From positions 77,654,661 to 77,718,660 of the forward strand of contig NC_034410.1 in NCBI RefSeq assembly GCF_002078875.1: 64,000 bases of DNA, in the 5' to 3' direction. This stretch comes from Numida meleagris. Taxonomy: Eukaryota > Chordata > Aves > Galliformes > Numididae. This document shows, one piece after another, positions 12,437 to 24,699 of this stretch. The notes beneath the pieces are model-generated. The model was not told the DNA's origin. It did no database searches and worked only from the letters and a program-made list of their open reading frames with translations. The position numbers and the translations under genes are program-made. Every line of letters starts with the position of its first letter. Position 1 is the stretch's first letter.

Positions 12437-12441
12437 ATAGG
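12437..12441. repeat. Target-site duplication, right copy (ATAGG)
   Basis: This is identical to 11903-11907 and directly follows the LTR's terminal CA. Confidence 0.85.
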
Positions 12442-13384
12442 CAGAAATATTTCCAAGACAGAGTGGACTATTTTATTATTTATTTTTTATACTTGCAGGA
12501 AAGAGAGAAATCTTAGTCATAATTGTAGCATGTCTTATTACTATTGTGTTATCCCAGTATTTTACCACCAATGATTTTCATTTTAAGCTCCTAGCTGTTA
12601 TATGGAGTTGAATGAATTTTCCATCAAGGTCTCTGTCTGGAAAAAAGAAAAGCAAAATAAAAGAAAACAAAACACTTTCTTATGATACTGAAAAAGTAAA
12701 GGCTTTGTGATACCAATCACATGTGTTTCATTAGCAATGCATTTTATTATTAGAACATCTATAAGCGTCTGATTATCCAACAGTGGAGTGTTCAGACTGG
12801 TCATATACTGATCATTTACTTATTGATTCAAGACAGTGCAGTGTGTAAAATTCAGAGGCAGCTAAAGGTAACCAAAGGAACTACATAAGTGTGTTACAGA
12901 AATATTTTAAGGATACAAAATCCGGATAGGTCTATATCAAGTACTAGTTGAAAATAAATCTGAGTCTTTGGAAAGGAAGTAGAACTTATAGAGGAAGTCA
13001 CAATTACTTTTAAAGATAGGGTAGAAAGAGCTGCAGAAGTGAGAAACAGGTAGACCCAGCATCAGTCTTGTGTTGAGCAGCAAAGTCAAAAAAAAAGGGC
13101 AATAGTCTGATAAAGGAATAAAACAGAATAATTACGTGACTTGGTGGAGAGTACTCAAAGACAGCTGTGGCAGGAGTGTAGAAGTATTTTGGAAAGTTAT
13201 CAATTTATAGAAGAAAGAGTAAGAATTATAAGGTACTCTAATACAGAACATAACTAGAAATTGTTGTGTTACAAACTATATACAATTATAAAACAATTAA
13301 GAGAGTACTTCAGAGAGCTCCTTCATAGTGAAGTAGATAAAAAGCAAAAACAAAAACTGGCCATTTTCAAGACACCTGAGACAT
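12442..13384. other. Gene-free flank
   Basis: This is AT-rich sequence with no recognisable gene or repeat between the solo LTR and the next CR1. Confidence 0.6.
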
Positions 13385-13879
13385 TCAGAGGGCTGGAGCA
13401 CCTCTCCTATGAGCAAAGGTTGAGGGAACTGGGCTTGTTTAGTTTGGAGAAGAGAAGGCTCCGGGGAGACCTCATTGTGGCCTTCCAATACTTGAAGGGA
13501 GCGTATGAACAGGAGGGGGATCGATTGTTTGTGAGGGTGGATAGCGATAGGACAAGGGGGAATGGTTTTAAGCTGAGACAGGGGAGATTTAGGTTAGATT
13601 ATTAGGAGGAAGTTTTTCACACAGAGGGTGGTGACGCACTGGAACAGGTTGCCCAGGGAGGTTGTGGACGCCCCGTCCCTGGAGGCATTCAAGGCCAGAC
13701 TGGACGTGGCCACTGGACATGGGCAGCCTGGTCTAGTGGTTGGCAACCCTGCATTTGGCAGGGGGGTTGAGACTCGATGATCTTTGAGGTCCTTTTCAAC
13801 CCAAGCCATTCTATGATTCTATGATTCTATGATTCTATGATTCTATGATTCTATGATTCTATGATTCTATGATTCTATG
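13385..13879 (+). mobile_element. CR1 LINE 3' end with perfect 9-copy ATTCTATG tail
   Basis: The copy opens inside the ORF2 C-terminus (GGCTGGAGCACCTCTCCTATGAGC; protein [38 protein letters not shown] in family order). It runs through the 3' UTR phrases (GTTGCCCAGGGAGGTTGTGGA, then GGCAACCCTGCATTTGGCAGG) and ends with the characteristic 8-bp tail. The coding part is close to the family consensus with few breaks and the tail is uninterrupted, so this is one of the youngest CR1 copies here. It is 5'-truncated. Confidence 0.93.
13808..13879 (+). repeat. (ATTCTATG)9 CR1 tail microsatellite
   Basis: Nine exact 8-bp units end the CR1 at 13385. CR1 elements end in this octamer rather than poly(A), and most copies carry only two to four units. 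Confidence 0.95.
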
Positions 13880-14105
13880 ATGATTTAGGATAGAACAACA
13901 TTTTTAAGTGTAAGATTAAGTACAAGTACAAATTTCAAAATGTAATCATAATTCCCAGGAGCAAAGCATGAAGTGTTCATAATTGTCATGTAGAAGTACT
14001 AATAGCAGGAGAAAAAAATGTAATGCAAATTCATAAACTGATTATATTGTTCTGTAAATTTGAAAATATCCAAAGGAATGAAGAATGAAAGCATGCCTGA
14101 TTAAC

Positions 14106-14311
14106 AAAGAAAGGAAGGCAGAAAGGAAGAAAGGAAGGAAGGAAGGAACAAATGAGTGAAGGAAGGAAGGAAGGAAAGAAGGGAGGAAGGGAGGGAGGGA
14201 GGAAGGAAGGGAGGAAGGAAGGAAGGGAGGGAGGAACAGAGGGAGGGAAGGAGGGAGGAATGAAGGAAGTAGAACAATTGGGAAAAAAAAAAAGAAGAAG
14301 AAGAAGGAAAA
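14106..14311 (+). repeat. Long polypurine tract (GGAA/GGGA/AGA)n
   Basis: Nearly 170 bases are A and G almost throughout, in irregular GGAA and GGGA units. There is a short interruption near 14146-14156, and after CAATTG (14275-14280) a further A/AAG run continues to 14311. The Ser/Pro/Phe-rich frames on the opposite strand are products of the repeat, not genes. Confidence 0.95.
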
Positions 14312-17300
14312 CTATAAAAAAACTTTTGCAATGATTCCTGATTGTGAAATCTTGTTTTTGTTTTTGGATTATAGTTGTACATTTAAATAGAAGAGAAACA
14401 ATGTAGTTTTCTGGATCTGTGAAAAGTTGATCCATTTTAAATTAAACATGTTCCATTCTTTGACTGCTTGGAAAAAAAAATCCATAAAAGCTACACAAGT
14501 ATTTTGATTAAGAAAGGTCATGGTAATACATTATGAGGTTGTAGGGAGATCAGTACTCATTTTACCTGCTATCAATACCTAATTAAGCTAGGGAACTGTT
14601 TTTCTGCCATTGACAATAAAGTAGCTATGAAGTGTCCCTTTTCTTACCAAATTAACAGGGCTGGGAGGAAATGATGACTTGAATCATTTTTTTTCATTAG
14701 TCTAATGATCTTTGACACTGTAGAAATAGAGAGGGTGTGGTATGACCTAACGTTTAAAGAAAATCAGCACTTGAAGATAATATACTTCCACAGACCCTAT
14801 TTGATCTTAACCTCATTGATGTTATTTGACTAATAGGATTTAGTAGGGATAACTGGAAATCCTTTCAGGCAAACATGCTTTGCCTACCTCATCAGTTCTC
14901 AGGTCTGAATCAAAAGCTGCAGAACTTACATTATACACAGACTGCAAAAACTGTCCTGAGTTTAAATGAGTTATTTCTTTATACTGTACATAAGTAAGAC
15001 ATGGAAGGAGGCTACTCTACTGAAGGAGGCTGTGAGTGATAAATCTTCCCAAGGGTTCAGACAAGAGCTTCACAAGGTTGTGGGATGGTGGGGGGAACCT
15101 GCTGGTGTCTAATAGACTCAGAAACAACCGTAACTTCAGAAAGTTCTTGAACAATCCTTTTCACAGCTAGAAATTACCAAAGGCTGAAAGAGGGGTTAAA
15201 GGAAGCGTCAAGATATTTTATTCAATTCTTATCTGCTTCTTACTGTAACCTTATAGCCCTGCCAATATGGTAACTTTAGATTGTTTTTTAGTGAAGGTGC
15301 AAAAACTTATGTGAAAATATTATTTTGTTCTGGAGTCAGATGATTGTCCAGGTTTTCTCAGCTGTAACAGCAAAATTTGCTCAGCTACCAGGCATGTGCT
15401 GCCTGTCCTGTAGATAAAAGCTTATTTTCTCTATTATTTTTACCAGCTTTATCTTAATTTTTGTGTAGCTTTGTGAAACTGTAGTTCTTTTGCTTATGGA
15501 GAAAACATGGCAAGAAGATGTAGCAAACGTAAGTAACTGTAGTATAACTACCTCTGGTGAAATGAGGGCTGAAAAGTAACTCTAAGCAAATTCAAGTTTA
15601 AGAATGAGCTTCAACATTGTACTCCTCTTTCCAGTGCCAATACACAGCTTGCCGTAACAGTTCACTGGAAGGAGATAACTAATGACCGTTAATAGAATTA
15701 AGAGATTTGGATTATAAATGGTAGGGTTGTTATAACCAGCTTAAAAAAAAAAAGTGGCTGCTATATTTGATTAGGCTGTGATAGCATTAGATTACCAGTA
15801 AATGCCGGCCTTGGATCCTTGCAAGCAGCATGGTCTCTTGGTTCCCTGTCATGATCTTCTGTAGGTAATACTAAGCATCCACTATGGGACACTGTTAGAG
15901 GGAAGTAACCAGAATTTATTATTAGAAGAAGCTTTGAGAGAATTGTCACAATGTCATGTGCTAACTCTTCCCCTAAATCCATTTCAGAGCTTTCTAACCT
16001 CAGACAGAAGGTATCTGCATACGTTGTAACACTCCTGCTATTATAATTTGCGTTTCTGGGGTGTTTCAGAAATCCTGGAGGACATCCATTAAGACTGGTA
16101 ATAGAAAATAGATATCTTTTCAACAAACAGATCAAGTATTTCAGTTTAAGTTCTCACCCACCCAGTATTCTGATTCAAAGCCCCAGTTTGAATGCCTCCA
16201 CTGTATTAAAGCAGTAGTTAAATACAGTAGTACATACGCATCATTGGAAAGTGAGCTACAAAACCATTTCCTTTCTTTCTTGTGTTTCTGGAAGACAATT
16301 ATCAACTAATTAACTAGTGAAGCAAAATAAAAACAGAAAGAGATAAAGAACAGCCCTTATTTTATGATGGTGAACCTGTCCAGAAGCTGAAAAAGATCTG
16401 ACTTTGAAGCTGACCAGATGACTTTTTGCCAGTTTAGAAGAGACTATGTCATCCGAGAAAATTTTAGATTAGATATTCCTTTCATACTGTTTCTATACTG
16501 AAATGACACAAAAACAGTTCTGACACAACAGGAATAGTCTTTTGTCTCTAAAAAGGAAAACATCCATAACAATGATGAAAAAGCACAAAAAATATTAGTG
16601 TTAGCACTACGCCAGCAACATTTACATGTGAAAATCTTGTTAAAGGCAAAACAACTTAAATTACACAATTGTTCCTAGAAACTCTGATTTAGAAATAAGG
16701 TCACTCTTTTATTATTATTGAGTCGGTTCCTGAGGCTGTCTAAATACTGATAGCTCCAATTGAAATAAGTCCCACGATCCTCAAAGGGGCTGAACAACAA
16801 CAACTACATGCAGACTATTTCTGCAGGTATGCTCAGCATTCCTAGGGGTATGATTTATAGAACCCATTGAATCAAAAGAAAGGTGACTCTACTTTGGCTT
16901 ATTCATTCAGCTAAATGGATTAAAAAAAAAAAATTAAAATCCATTTGTATAAACACTACAAATTAACTTGAGTAAATTCTATGTTATGCATCATTCAGTT
17001 TATAAATGCTTACAGCATTCCTTGGCAAACAGTTTCACTTCTATGAATTCCTACAAAATACCAGAACATTTCACATGCACAGATGATACATAAGGCTATT
17101 CTGGTGACTAGCTGAGAATATGCTATTGATGATCACAGCCATTCATTACAGACTGAAAATATGGAATTTCCAATGGCAAAGGCAGAGTCTGAGAATTTTC
17201 CAACAAGTGGGATGATAGTGTAAAAGTGAATTTCAGAAAAAGTACATTTGTAATTGCAAATGCAATGCAAATTAGAGGAACACAGAAATTAAATTGTAAG

Positions 17301-20179
17301 AAGTAACTGAATCTATTCTTCTGTTTATGTCAAATACTTTAAATAGCTTAATTAAAAATTCAGGAAATTTCTAGGGGAAAAGACATCACGGCTTTATAGA
17401 TGGAAAACCAGAAACACAGTGTGAGCAATGCAATCACTGTTGAAGGAATCATCTGTGTCAGTTCTTTGTCAACACTCTCTCTCTTTGGTTTCCCTTCTTC
17501 TACCTCTGACCTAAAGAACATTAACAATGCAGATCATAGCGGATTTGCATTATCTCACACCCCGTGCTCCCTTCCCCTAACTCCCAAAAGCACTGAAAGT
17601 ATTTATTACACTATAATATAGCTGGTGTTGTAACAGAATATTTACTAAATACCTATTATCTTAATGAGCTCTTAAGTGAGACTGGAACCTGTGAAAATGT
17701 CAAAGAATTTGCTCTGATTAATATTGCATGCTTTCTGATGTTGCAAACGAAGTTGAAGAATAAGTAGCAGGCAAACTGCAAATAAAAGAATGATTAATAA
17801 ATGACACATTGCCAACAGATAAAAAAAAAAAAAGGACTTCCTATAACACAGAGGGCCTCTTTACTGTCAGAGGAAATTATGCATGAGAAGGAAGGAACCA
17901 CAATAAGCATTACTGAGTTTGAAGGTCTTCAAACCATTGTATGTTCTCAGTGAGTGCTGGCTTCGTACGAAAGGAAATTAAAAATAAAGTATGTGATGTC
18001 TTCAACCTGAGAATAAAACTGATTTCAGTTTACCAGGATACACAGGGATTTAAACAGAGGATCTAGCTCAGATTTAATATTTATCCTGACTGAAATCCCA
18101 TTAGGGTAAACATATTCTTCTGATAATACAGTCACTCATAATATAAAATATTCACTGCCATTTTGGTCCAAGATAGGATTTTCCTTTTCCCTCATCTATA
18201 AATAATTGCTTTACTTTGTTTTATTGCTGAAAATATTTCTTCACTTTGCTAAAACAGGGGATATGATTTTCGTAACATTGCTACTGTTAATATAAGCAAG
18301 ACAATAGCATTAATGTAATCACAAACTTGAAAAATCAAGTGCTGAAAATGCCAGAGCAAAAACTGAAAGCTTTAGCCATGCCTCAGATTACATCTGTATT
18401 CTCAAGAAACAGTAAAATATAAAATAATGGAATGCCTTATGTAGCATAACAAACCAATGTATGGGGCGTACATTTTCCATCAATGTGCAGGCTATACAGA
18501 CTGTGATCTACAAAGCATGCCATATTTATGAAAAGTTGGATATGGGCATGATAGGAAAAGTTAAGCCAAAATTTAAGAAAACCTTATATTTGGAGCTTGT
18601 ATTCTGTCCAAAAAAGTGAGTAGGATGTATTATGTGAATGGATTGCTGCTAACTTGGAACAGAGAAAAATGTAGCTGTAGGCTGGTGCCAAATGATTACA
18701 TAAGTTGAAGGCAAGCAACAAAATCATGCAAAGTATCGAGAAAAACAAAATAAATTTAGTATCAAAATACACAGCAGTGTGAATTACAGGTTGAGTCAAA
18801 CAGTCAGCTGGACTGTGAAAGAGTAAAGCATGCAACTTAATGCTCTGCCACTAACATGTTGGCAGAAACAGTAAAATAACTTTGCCACAAAGGCAGATTG
18901 ACAAGTGTTGAGAGTTGCATATTACATGGAACATAGATGGTGCACAGATTCTGTCTTCCTGGTGTTTTGATCTGGCTGCTACTTACAGGAAAAGGCAGTA
19001 AGCTTGAGTATTCCTGGGACCAGTACAGCTCATCTCAGGGAACAAAAACCCACATTTTCCAGAAGAACATTCGTGATGGTTGCGGTTAACAGCCTTAGCT
19101 GGAGCCTGAGACAAAGTGGTGCAATTCTGGATTTGTTGTAGATTTGTAGCATTGTATCATTTCAGGGAAGTAATTTCTTAGTTTCCCAAAACTGTCATGA
19201 AAATTTATAGATTCATTTACTACTGGAGTACATTGCATTTACTGATGGTGCTGTTGCTAAGAATGGTGCAGAAAGCAGTACTTTTATAATGTTTAAACTG
19301 TCTCAGTAAAAGTTATACTCACCTTCTTGGTCTGGAATACATTCAAAATAAGCAAAATGTCCTGATGAGCTATGCAGAGTTGGGTGTAAATACAAGAACA
19401 GACATTCAGCAGTGCCACAAGGTTGCCAGATGTCAGCCATAGTAGCCTATTCTTGGAAGGATAAAACTGGTTTCTCCTTCTTGGGTTACTGTATTTCTGT
19501 TCTTTCTGTAATTTTGCTTTAACGCTGTACTTGTCTTGCCGAACATCCACTGTACTCTCTTTCACACCTGTCTCTACCTCACAGGCATAATGACTCCCGA
19601 ATCAAGTCTCCTAAAGCAGTACCATTTCCTTACAGGATTTCTTTCATGGCTTTAATAGCAGGCATATAAGCTAACCATAAGGTTCCTTCTTTGCTCCCAG
19701 TTTCTTCGGTTTTAATTTGTTTTCACTTCTTTTTGTTGCTCTGGCTTTGATATCCATGTTAGAAATTTTTTACACTCTTAGAAAATGCACTTTCTCCTTA
19801 AGAAGTAAAAGAAAAAGAAGAAATAATATGGGGCCAGATTAAACAGATGAGTAAAATAGCATTAAGGGGAAAGAACAAAGGCATAAAGACCAAGGCACAA
19901 CATGTCGTATAGGAAAAATAAGACCTGTCATGAGAAATGATTTTTTGATTTTTTGAAAAGTTGTGAAACCAAAACTAAAGATGTACTGAGTATGAGGGGA
20001 TGCTGTGGCGTAAGCCTGTGGAGAGGCTTAATGGTTAGGTATAATTTTTTCCAAGGTCAATTGCTATTACTAATAGAGAGAGAATATCTGGATAGAACAG
20101 ATGTTTTCAGATCAGCTAGACCTGATTTAATTTCATCCTTGGCACTGGCTCGTGATGTCTAATTTCTGTCCATGTCAGA
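14312..20179. other. Gene-free flank
   Basis: Nearly 6 kb of AT-rich sequence has no recognisable exon or repeat body. It contains only short homopolymers (A runs near 15741, 16922 and 17821). Frames at 15761-16135 and 19293-19565 (minus) have no family features. Confidence 0.55.
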
Positions 20180-21150
20180 ATAACAGACTCTTGAGAAAGA
20201 TGTATGTAATAAAGTTTTTAATACTGTTTCACATGATATTCTCATAGCAAACTAGGGAAACAGTCCACAGATTAAATTAATATAGAGTGAGTGCAGAATT
20301 GCTACAGATTAGAAAATCTGTGCCAAAGGAATAGCTATTTCTGACTCAGTGTCTGAATGAATGATCTAGGAAGGTGTTATGCAAGTCTGTCCAAAATCTG
20401 GTTCTGTGTCATATTTTCACGCACAACCTGGCGTTAAGAACTGTTTTTTTTAAATCTGTAAGGGAGATTAAGCTGGTAGAATACGCAGGTATATCTGAAC
20501 TAAAAATAAAACTTAAGAAACTGGAGACATGTTATGAAAAAGAAGGATTCTGCTGAGCAGGGAGAAGCAAATGATGCTATGTGTAGGCAGAAGTAATCCA
20601 CCTCATATACAAAACAAATTCAGCTGTTTGGTATAGAACAGGAATCATGCATGATACATTCACTCAAAAAGCTACACATCCAGTTGGATTTTATAAGCAG
20701 AAATACAGCCTCTAAACCATATTCAGTGATTCTACTGCTCCACTGGTAGGGCAGCAACTAGCGTATGATGTTCAGTGTCAGGTGCTGCTGTTCAGGGAGG
20801 ACCCAGACCAGATTAAATATAACCTATGAAAGAGAAATGCGAGTGAGAAAAAAGCTGGAAAAACTTATCAGGGTGTCTTGGAAGAAGAGGAAAAAAGTTT
20901 TTAAAAAAGAAGAGAATAACTGGATAATTTGACAGAGAAAGAACTAGCAGACTCCAGGTTTAACAAGGAAGATGTTAGGGAGTCTGTGGGATTTTTGTGT
21001 GTGTATGTGTGAAAAGGTTCTCACATCTCCAAAACTGGAACAAGTTATAGAGCAGTAGGATATACACGATGATAAGTTATCTTATCTTGGACCATGGGAT
21101 GGACTAACTGATCTCTTGAGGCTTCTCCTCCAGTCTTAGCATGATTACTG
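20180..21150 (+). mobile_element. Very old CR1-type LINE remnant (ORF2 to 3' end)
   Basis: Diverged landmarks occur in sense order. First is an RT-region segment near 20211-20262 (AAAGTTTTTAATACTGTTTCACATGATATTCTCATAGC), comparable to the CR1 AAGGCTTTTGACACTGTCTCCCACGACATTCTCATAGC. Last is a 3' end near 21090-21145 (GGGATGGACTAACTGATCTCTTGAGGCTTCTCCTCCAGTCTTAG), comparable to the GGACTAGATGACCTCTCGAGGTCCCTTCCAGTCCTATG end of old amniote CR1s. The middle is hard to align, and frame breaks are everywhere. Confidence 0.55.
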
Positions 21151-22039
21151 CAGTGACGTGACCATGAAATTCAGACAATTGCAAGTTCTATACTAAATGA
21201 CTGGTTTTAATACTTGAGATCTTCAAAGCAACTCTGAAATATGCAGTAAATTGGAAAAAAAAACAAAACTTTGTGAAAAGCTTGATTCTACATCGCGCTA
21301 TTTTTTCACAAGCTACTGCCTACTAGTACTGTCTTACATAGACTTTAAATACATTTCACCAGGTGGTGCTGTTACATACAACCTTCAAAGCCTTCCCCTA
21401 CCACCTGAGCATGTGGCAGTCTTGGGAAAACATCTGTGGGTTATGTTAAGCTGTCTGTAGAGGCAGAATTGCTTTTAACAATCAGCCTTTGGTACAAAAG
21501 TAAGAGTCCTGGAAAGAGGAATTGGCTAGAAGGTTGGTTGGCAGGCTCAGTTTCATACTGCACAGATGACATGGATTTGTGTATGTATACAAGAATGTAT
21601 ATATTTTATAAATGTACCTGCTTTACTGATTTCTTCTTTCTTCAGCGTCCTGGATATATGTGAATGGTGTATATTCAGCTGTGATACATAAGCATATGCC
21701 CTCTGCTAATATATTTATTGTGAAAACTACAATTAAGATTAATTCATTTGGGGACTATTTTTATTCTATGGTATAATAAAACAGGTCTTCTGTAGGTCAT
21801 GGATAGCAAAGTTAAGCTTTACACTTACACTGAACAAAAAAAATTATTTTGGAGGCTGTGTAATTCTGCATTCTATAAACATTTTTTTATATTTTCTTTA
21901 TAGTTTCTTTTTCCTAAAAAATAGGAAATTTATTATCAATACAGCCATTTTTTTACATGAAATTTGAAATATAACAATTATACATTTTTTCATAATAGCT
22001 ATGAAAAAATAAAACACAGAATAAAGATATAGGCTAGAA

Positions 22040-22495
22040 GTGATTTCTGAATCATCGAAACCAAGAAGGTTTCTGCACCAAGCAGGATCAAGCAGACCAG
22101 GTTGCTCAGAACCCAGTGAGTGAATGCACATTTCACAGCCTCTTTAGGCAATTTGTGTGAGTGCTTAACAACCTTCAAATAAAATGCTTTCCTTGAATCT
22201 AATTGCAACTTTTTTGTTACTTATGTCCATTGCCCCTGTGTTTCCACTCTGCACATATAAGGAGAGTCTGGCTCTGCTTTCTCTATACTCTTCTGTTAAG
22301 AACTTTCAAAAAGCAGTAAGAGGTCCTGATGACTTCTCAGGGCTTAAAAAAACAGCTTTTTCTGCCTCTCTTAATACTTTGCGCACTCCAGCCCCTAATC
22401 AGCTCCACTGGACTCACTGCAATAGGGCACCATCATTTTGATGCAATTTGTGCTCCTGCTGTATATCTTGTCTTGCCTCCATCTGTCTTTTAGAG
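22040..22495 (-). mobile_element. Probable old CR1-type fragment left of the hAT-like insertion
   Basis: On the plus strand the segment around 22215-22330 (CATTGCCCCTGTGTTTCCACTCTGC, then GAGAGTCTGGCTCTGCTTTCTC, then AAGCAGTAAGAGGTC) follows the complement of the CR1 3' UTR and ORF2 C-terminus. It is highly diverged. The segment at 23120-23860 appears to continue the same kind of element further 5', with the DNA transposon in between. Confidence 0.45.
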
Positions 22496-23114
22496 CAGGT
22501 GTATCCATCCTTTGGCCCACGGGACACAATGAAGGCCCACAAGATCATAAATTTTTAACATTTTTGTGTGACTCAGTTTTTGGTCAATATAAATATAGTA
22601 TAGTATCAGTAGAAATACCTGTGAATTTTCAAATGGTATGTATGGAGTTGCAATCAGACATTCAACTCAAATAAAACTTTGTTCATGTCTCTTTACCAGA
22701 CCTTTAAAAGACCTCTCTTGCCAAAGTAAAATATCCCTCACTTCACAACCACGTCTTATTCATGTCATCATTTTTTGGCAGTACATACATTTGTGAATAA
22801 CTGTTTTCAAAGATGAACGAAGCACAGGAAGTGTAAAACTAAATAAAAAATTTCTGATGAGCACCTTGAGAACTCACTAGGAATTGCAACCAGTTCCACC
22901 AAACCAGAATTACTTTCACAAAAACAAGGTCAAATATCTCACTAGTTTTACATTTTTGTTACCTTCTTCTTTTTTACATCCTAATAAAAAAATATTTTAA
23001 AAATGAGTTTTGTTACTTATAGACATTAACTATATTATATATTTTATATGTGGCCCAAGACAATTCCTCTTCACTCAATGCAGCCCAGGTCAGTCAAAAG
23101 ATTGGACACCCATG
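22496..23114. mobile_element. hAT-like (Charlie-type) non-autonomous DNA transposon
   Basis: The left end CAGGTGTATCCATCCTTTGGCCC and the reverse complement of the right end, CATGGGTGTCCAATCTTTTGACTG, form imperfect terminal inverted repeats of the CAGGGGTG/GGCCC style seen in hAT elements. Inside the right end TGGCCCAAGACAATTCC repeats the wording typical of these families. The flanks TTTTAGAG (22488-22495) and TCTTAGAA (23115-23122) match at 6 of 8 positions, as expected for a decayed 8-bp hAT target duplication. The 619-base interior is AT-rich and encodes no transposase. Strand is undefined. Confidence 0.6.
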
Positions 23115-23119
23115 TCTTA

Positions 23120-23860
23120 GAAGAATCTAGCTATTCTTCTTCCGTGTGTCCCTATTAAATAGTCTAACTTGTTGAAGACCCTCTGAATAGCAGTCCTGTC
23201 TTTCTGTGTATTGATCACCACCTCCAGTTTGGTATTATTCATTAAATTACTGAAGGTGCATTCTGTCCCATCAGATTATTAGCAATGACTATATATATCA
23301 CTTCCATATCATCCAATAAGGGATGCTTGTACTGCAGACTCTTTAAATCTGAAGGGTTAATCCATTTTTCACTCATCTCACAATCCATTTTTTCAGTTCA
23401 TGTCTAATCAAATTACTTACAAGAATACTATGTGAAATTGTGCTAAACATTTTGCCAAAATCAAGATAGAAGTCATGTACTGCTATTCCATACATACAGA
23501 GTCCAGTGTTGTGTTATGAAAGGCAGTCAGGACTTGGCCACGGCAAATCTATGCTGACTTTTCTCTATTCCCTTCTTGTTGTATATGGGTCTGGGTATGG
23601 ACAGGGCTTCCAGGAGGATTTGCTACATGATCTTTTGGGGTCAGAACTTAGGCTGACAGGTTTGTTGTTACCTAGACTTTCCTTCTTCTTCCTGAAGATG
23701 AGTGTGTTATTTGTCTTTTTGTACTAGTTAGGATCCTCCCTCACTTGCAACTATCTTTCAAGGATGACACAGCATGGCCTTACAATGACTTTGAACCTCA
23801 GCAATCTCAAGTAAAGTCTATCTGGTATCATAGATTTATATATGCCCAACTAACTTGAGC
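23120..23860 (-). mobile_element. Old CR1-type ORF2 remnant
   Basis: Read on the plus strand, the order of phrases matches the complement of CR1 reverse transcriptase. GAAGGTGCATTCTGTCCCATCAGATTATTAGCAATGAC is followed by GCTAAACATTTTGCCAAAATCAAGATAGAAGTCATG, then CTTCCAGGAGGATTTGCTACATGATCTTTTGGGGTCAG and AGGCTGACAGGTTTGTTGTTACC. It is full of substitutions and indels and has no usable frame. Confidence 0.7.
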
Positions 23861-23890
23861 ACTTTCTAACTTTCTTCCGCTACAGTGGGT

Positions 23891-24096
23891 AATCACAGAA
23901 TCACAGAATCTTTTCAGTTGGAAGGGATTCTTAAAGGCCATCGAGTCCAACTCCCCTGCAATGAACAGGGACTCCTACAGCTAGATCAGGCTGCTCAGAG
24001 CCCTGTCCAGCCTGACCTTGAATGTCTGCAGGGATGGAGCATCCACCACCTCTCTGGGCAACCTGTTCCAGCGCTTCATTATCCTTACTGTAAAAA
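23891..24096 (-). mobile_element. CR1 LINE 3' end, short copy
   Basis: It begins with the complement of the tail (AATCACAGAATCACAGAATC) and GTTGGAAGGGATTCTTAAAGGCCATCGAG, and continues through the 3' UTR to CTGTTCCAGCGCTTCATTATCC. It ends with the CACTGTAAAAA-like segment at 24096, after about 200 bases. The sequence is close to consensus, so the copy is fairly young. Confidence 0.92.
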
Positions 24097-24150
24097 TAAT
24101 AGAATCATTTAGGTTGGAAAAGACCTACCATTGAGTTCATTTTGGAGACG
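24097..24150 (-). mobile_element. Second CR1 3' tail abutting the previous copy
   Basis: ATAGAATCATTTAGGTTGGAAAAGACCT is the complement of another CR1 3' terminus. It begins exactly where the preceding copy's body stops, so the two CR1 ends are stacked in the same orientation. The likeness fades by about 24150. Confidence 0.7.
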
Positions 24151-24469
24151 GTGATCAAGTAGGTTCTTGCTCATTCTGATCTTCTTCCTGTGCATTAGAA
24201 TGGTCTGTTGTTCTTTGAGAAGGATATCTTTAAAGATAACTAGTTATCTTGGTATCCTTTTCCCTTCAGGGCATTTTTCAATGGTATTTTGACAAGCAAA
24301 TCACTGAACAAGGTAAAATCCACAGTCAGAAGACTGTGGACTGAAGACAGTCATTCTGATTTTGCTCTTTTCTTTGCACATTTTTCTCAGGGTTTTTTAT
24401 ACTAAAATTTCATGATAACTGTAGACAAAGCTTCACCCTTCACCCCTCTGACAAACTCTTCCTTTTTTT

Positions 24470-24492
24470 TTATTATTTATTTATTTATTTTC
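24470..24492 (+). repeat. T-rich (TTTA)n short repeat
   Basis: A T run passes into TTATTTATTTATTTA. No associated element is seen. Confidence 0.8.
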
Positions 24493-24699
24493 TGCGAACA
24501 ACAAAGCATCTTTCTTAGTTGGTTCGTTGATCACCAAGGGTAGATCTACGTTCTAACTTTTTTCTAGGAAGAATCTGGGTTTTTTTCCTTTACTTTGTTA
24601 GTGTATTGAAAACATATTAACCTCAAAATTAGAGACAGAAAGTAGACAGTTCAATAATTATTCATTCTGTTTCTCTGTTAAAGGTTGAAATAAAAAGGA

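Noticed and set aside
13261..13605. 114-codon plus frame as a possible gene
   Set aside because: Its second half is the CR1 ORF2 C-terminus ([21 protein letters not shown]) and the first half is chance read-in.
13808..13879. CRISPR-like periodic repeat
   Set aside because: Pure 8-bp tandem units without spacers; it is the CR1 tail, and the DNA is from a bird.
14031..14435. 134-codon minus frame rich in Ser, Pro, Leu and Phe
   Set aside because: Translation of the polypurine tract's complementary strand; purely repeat-derived.
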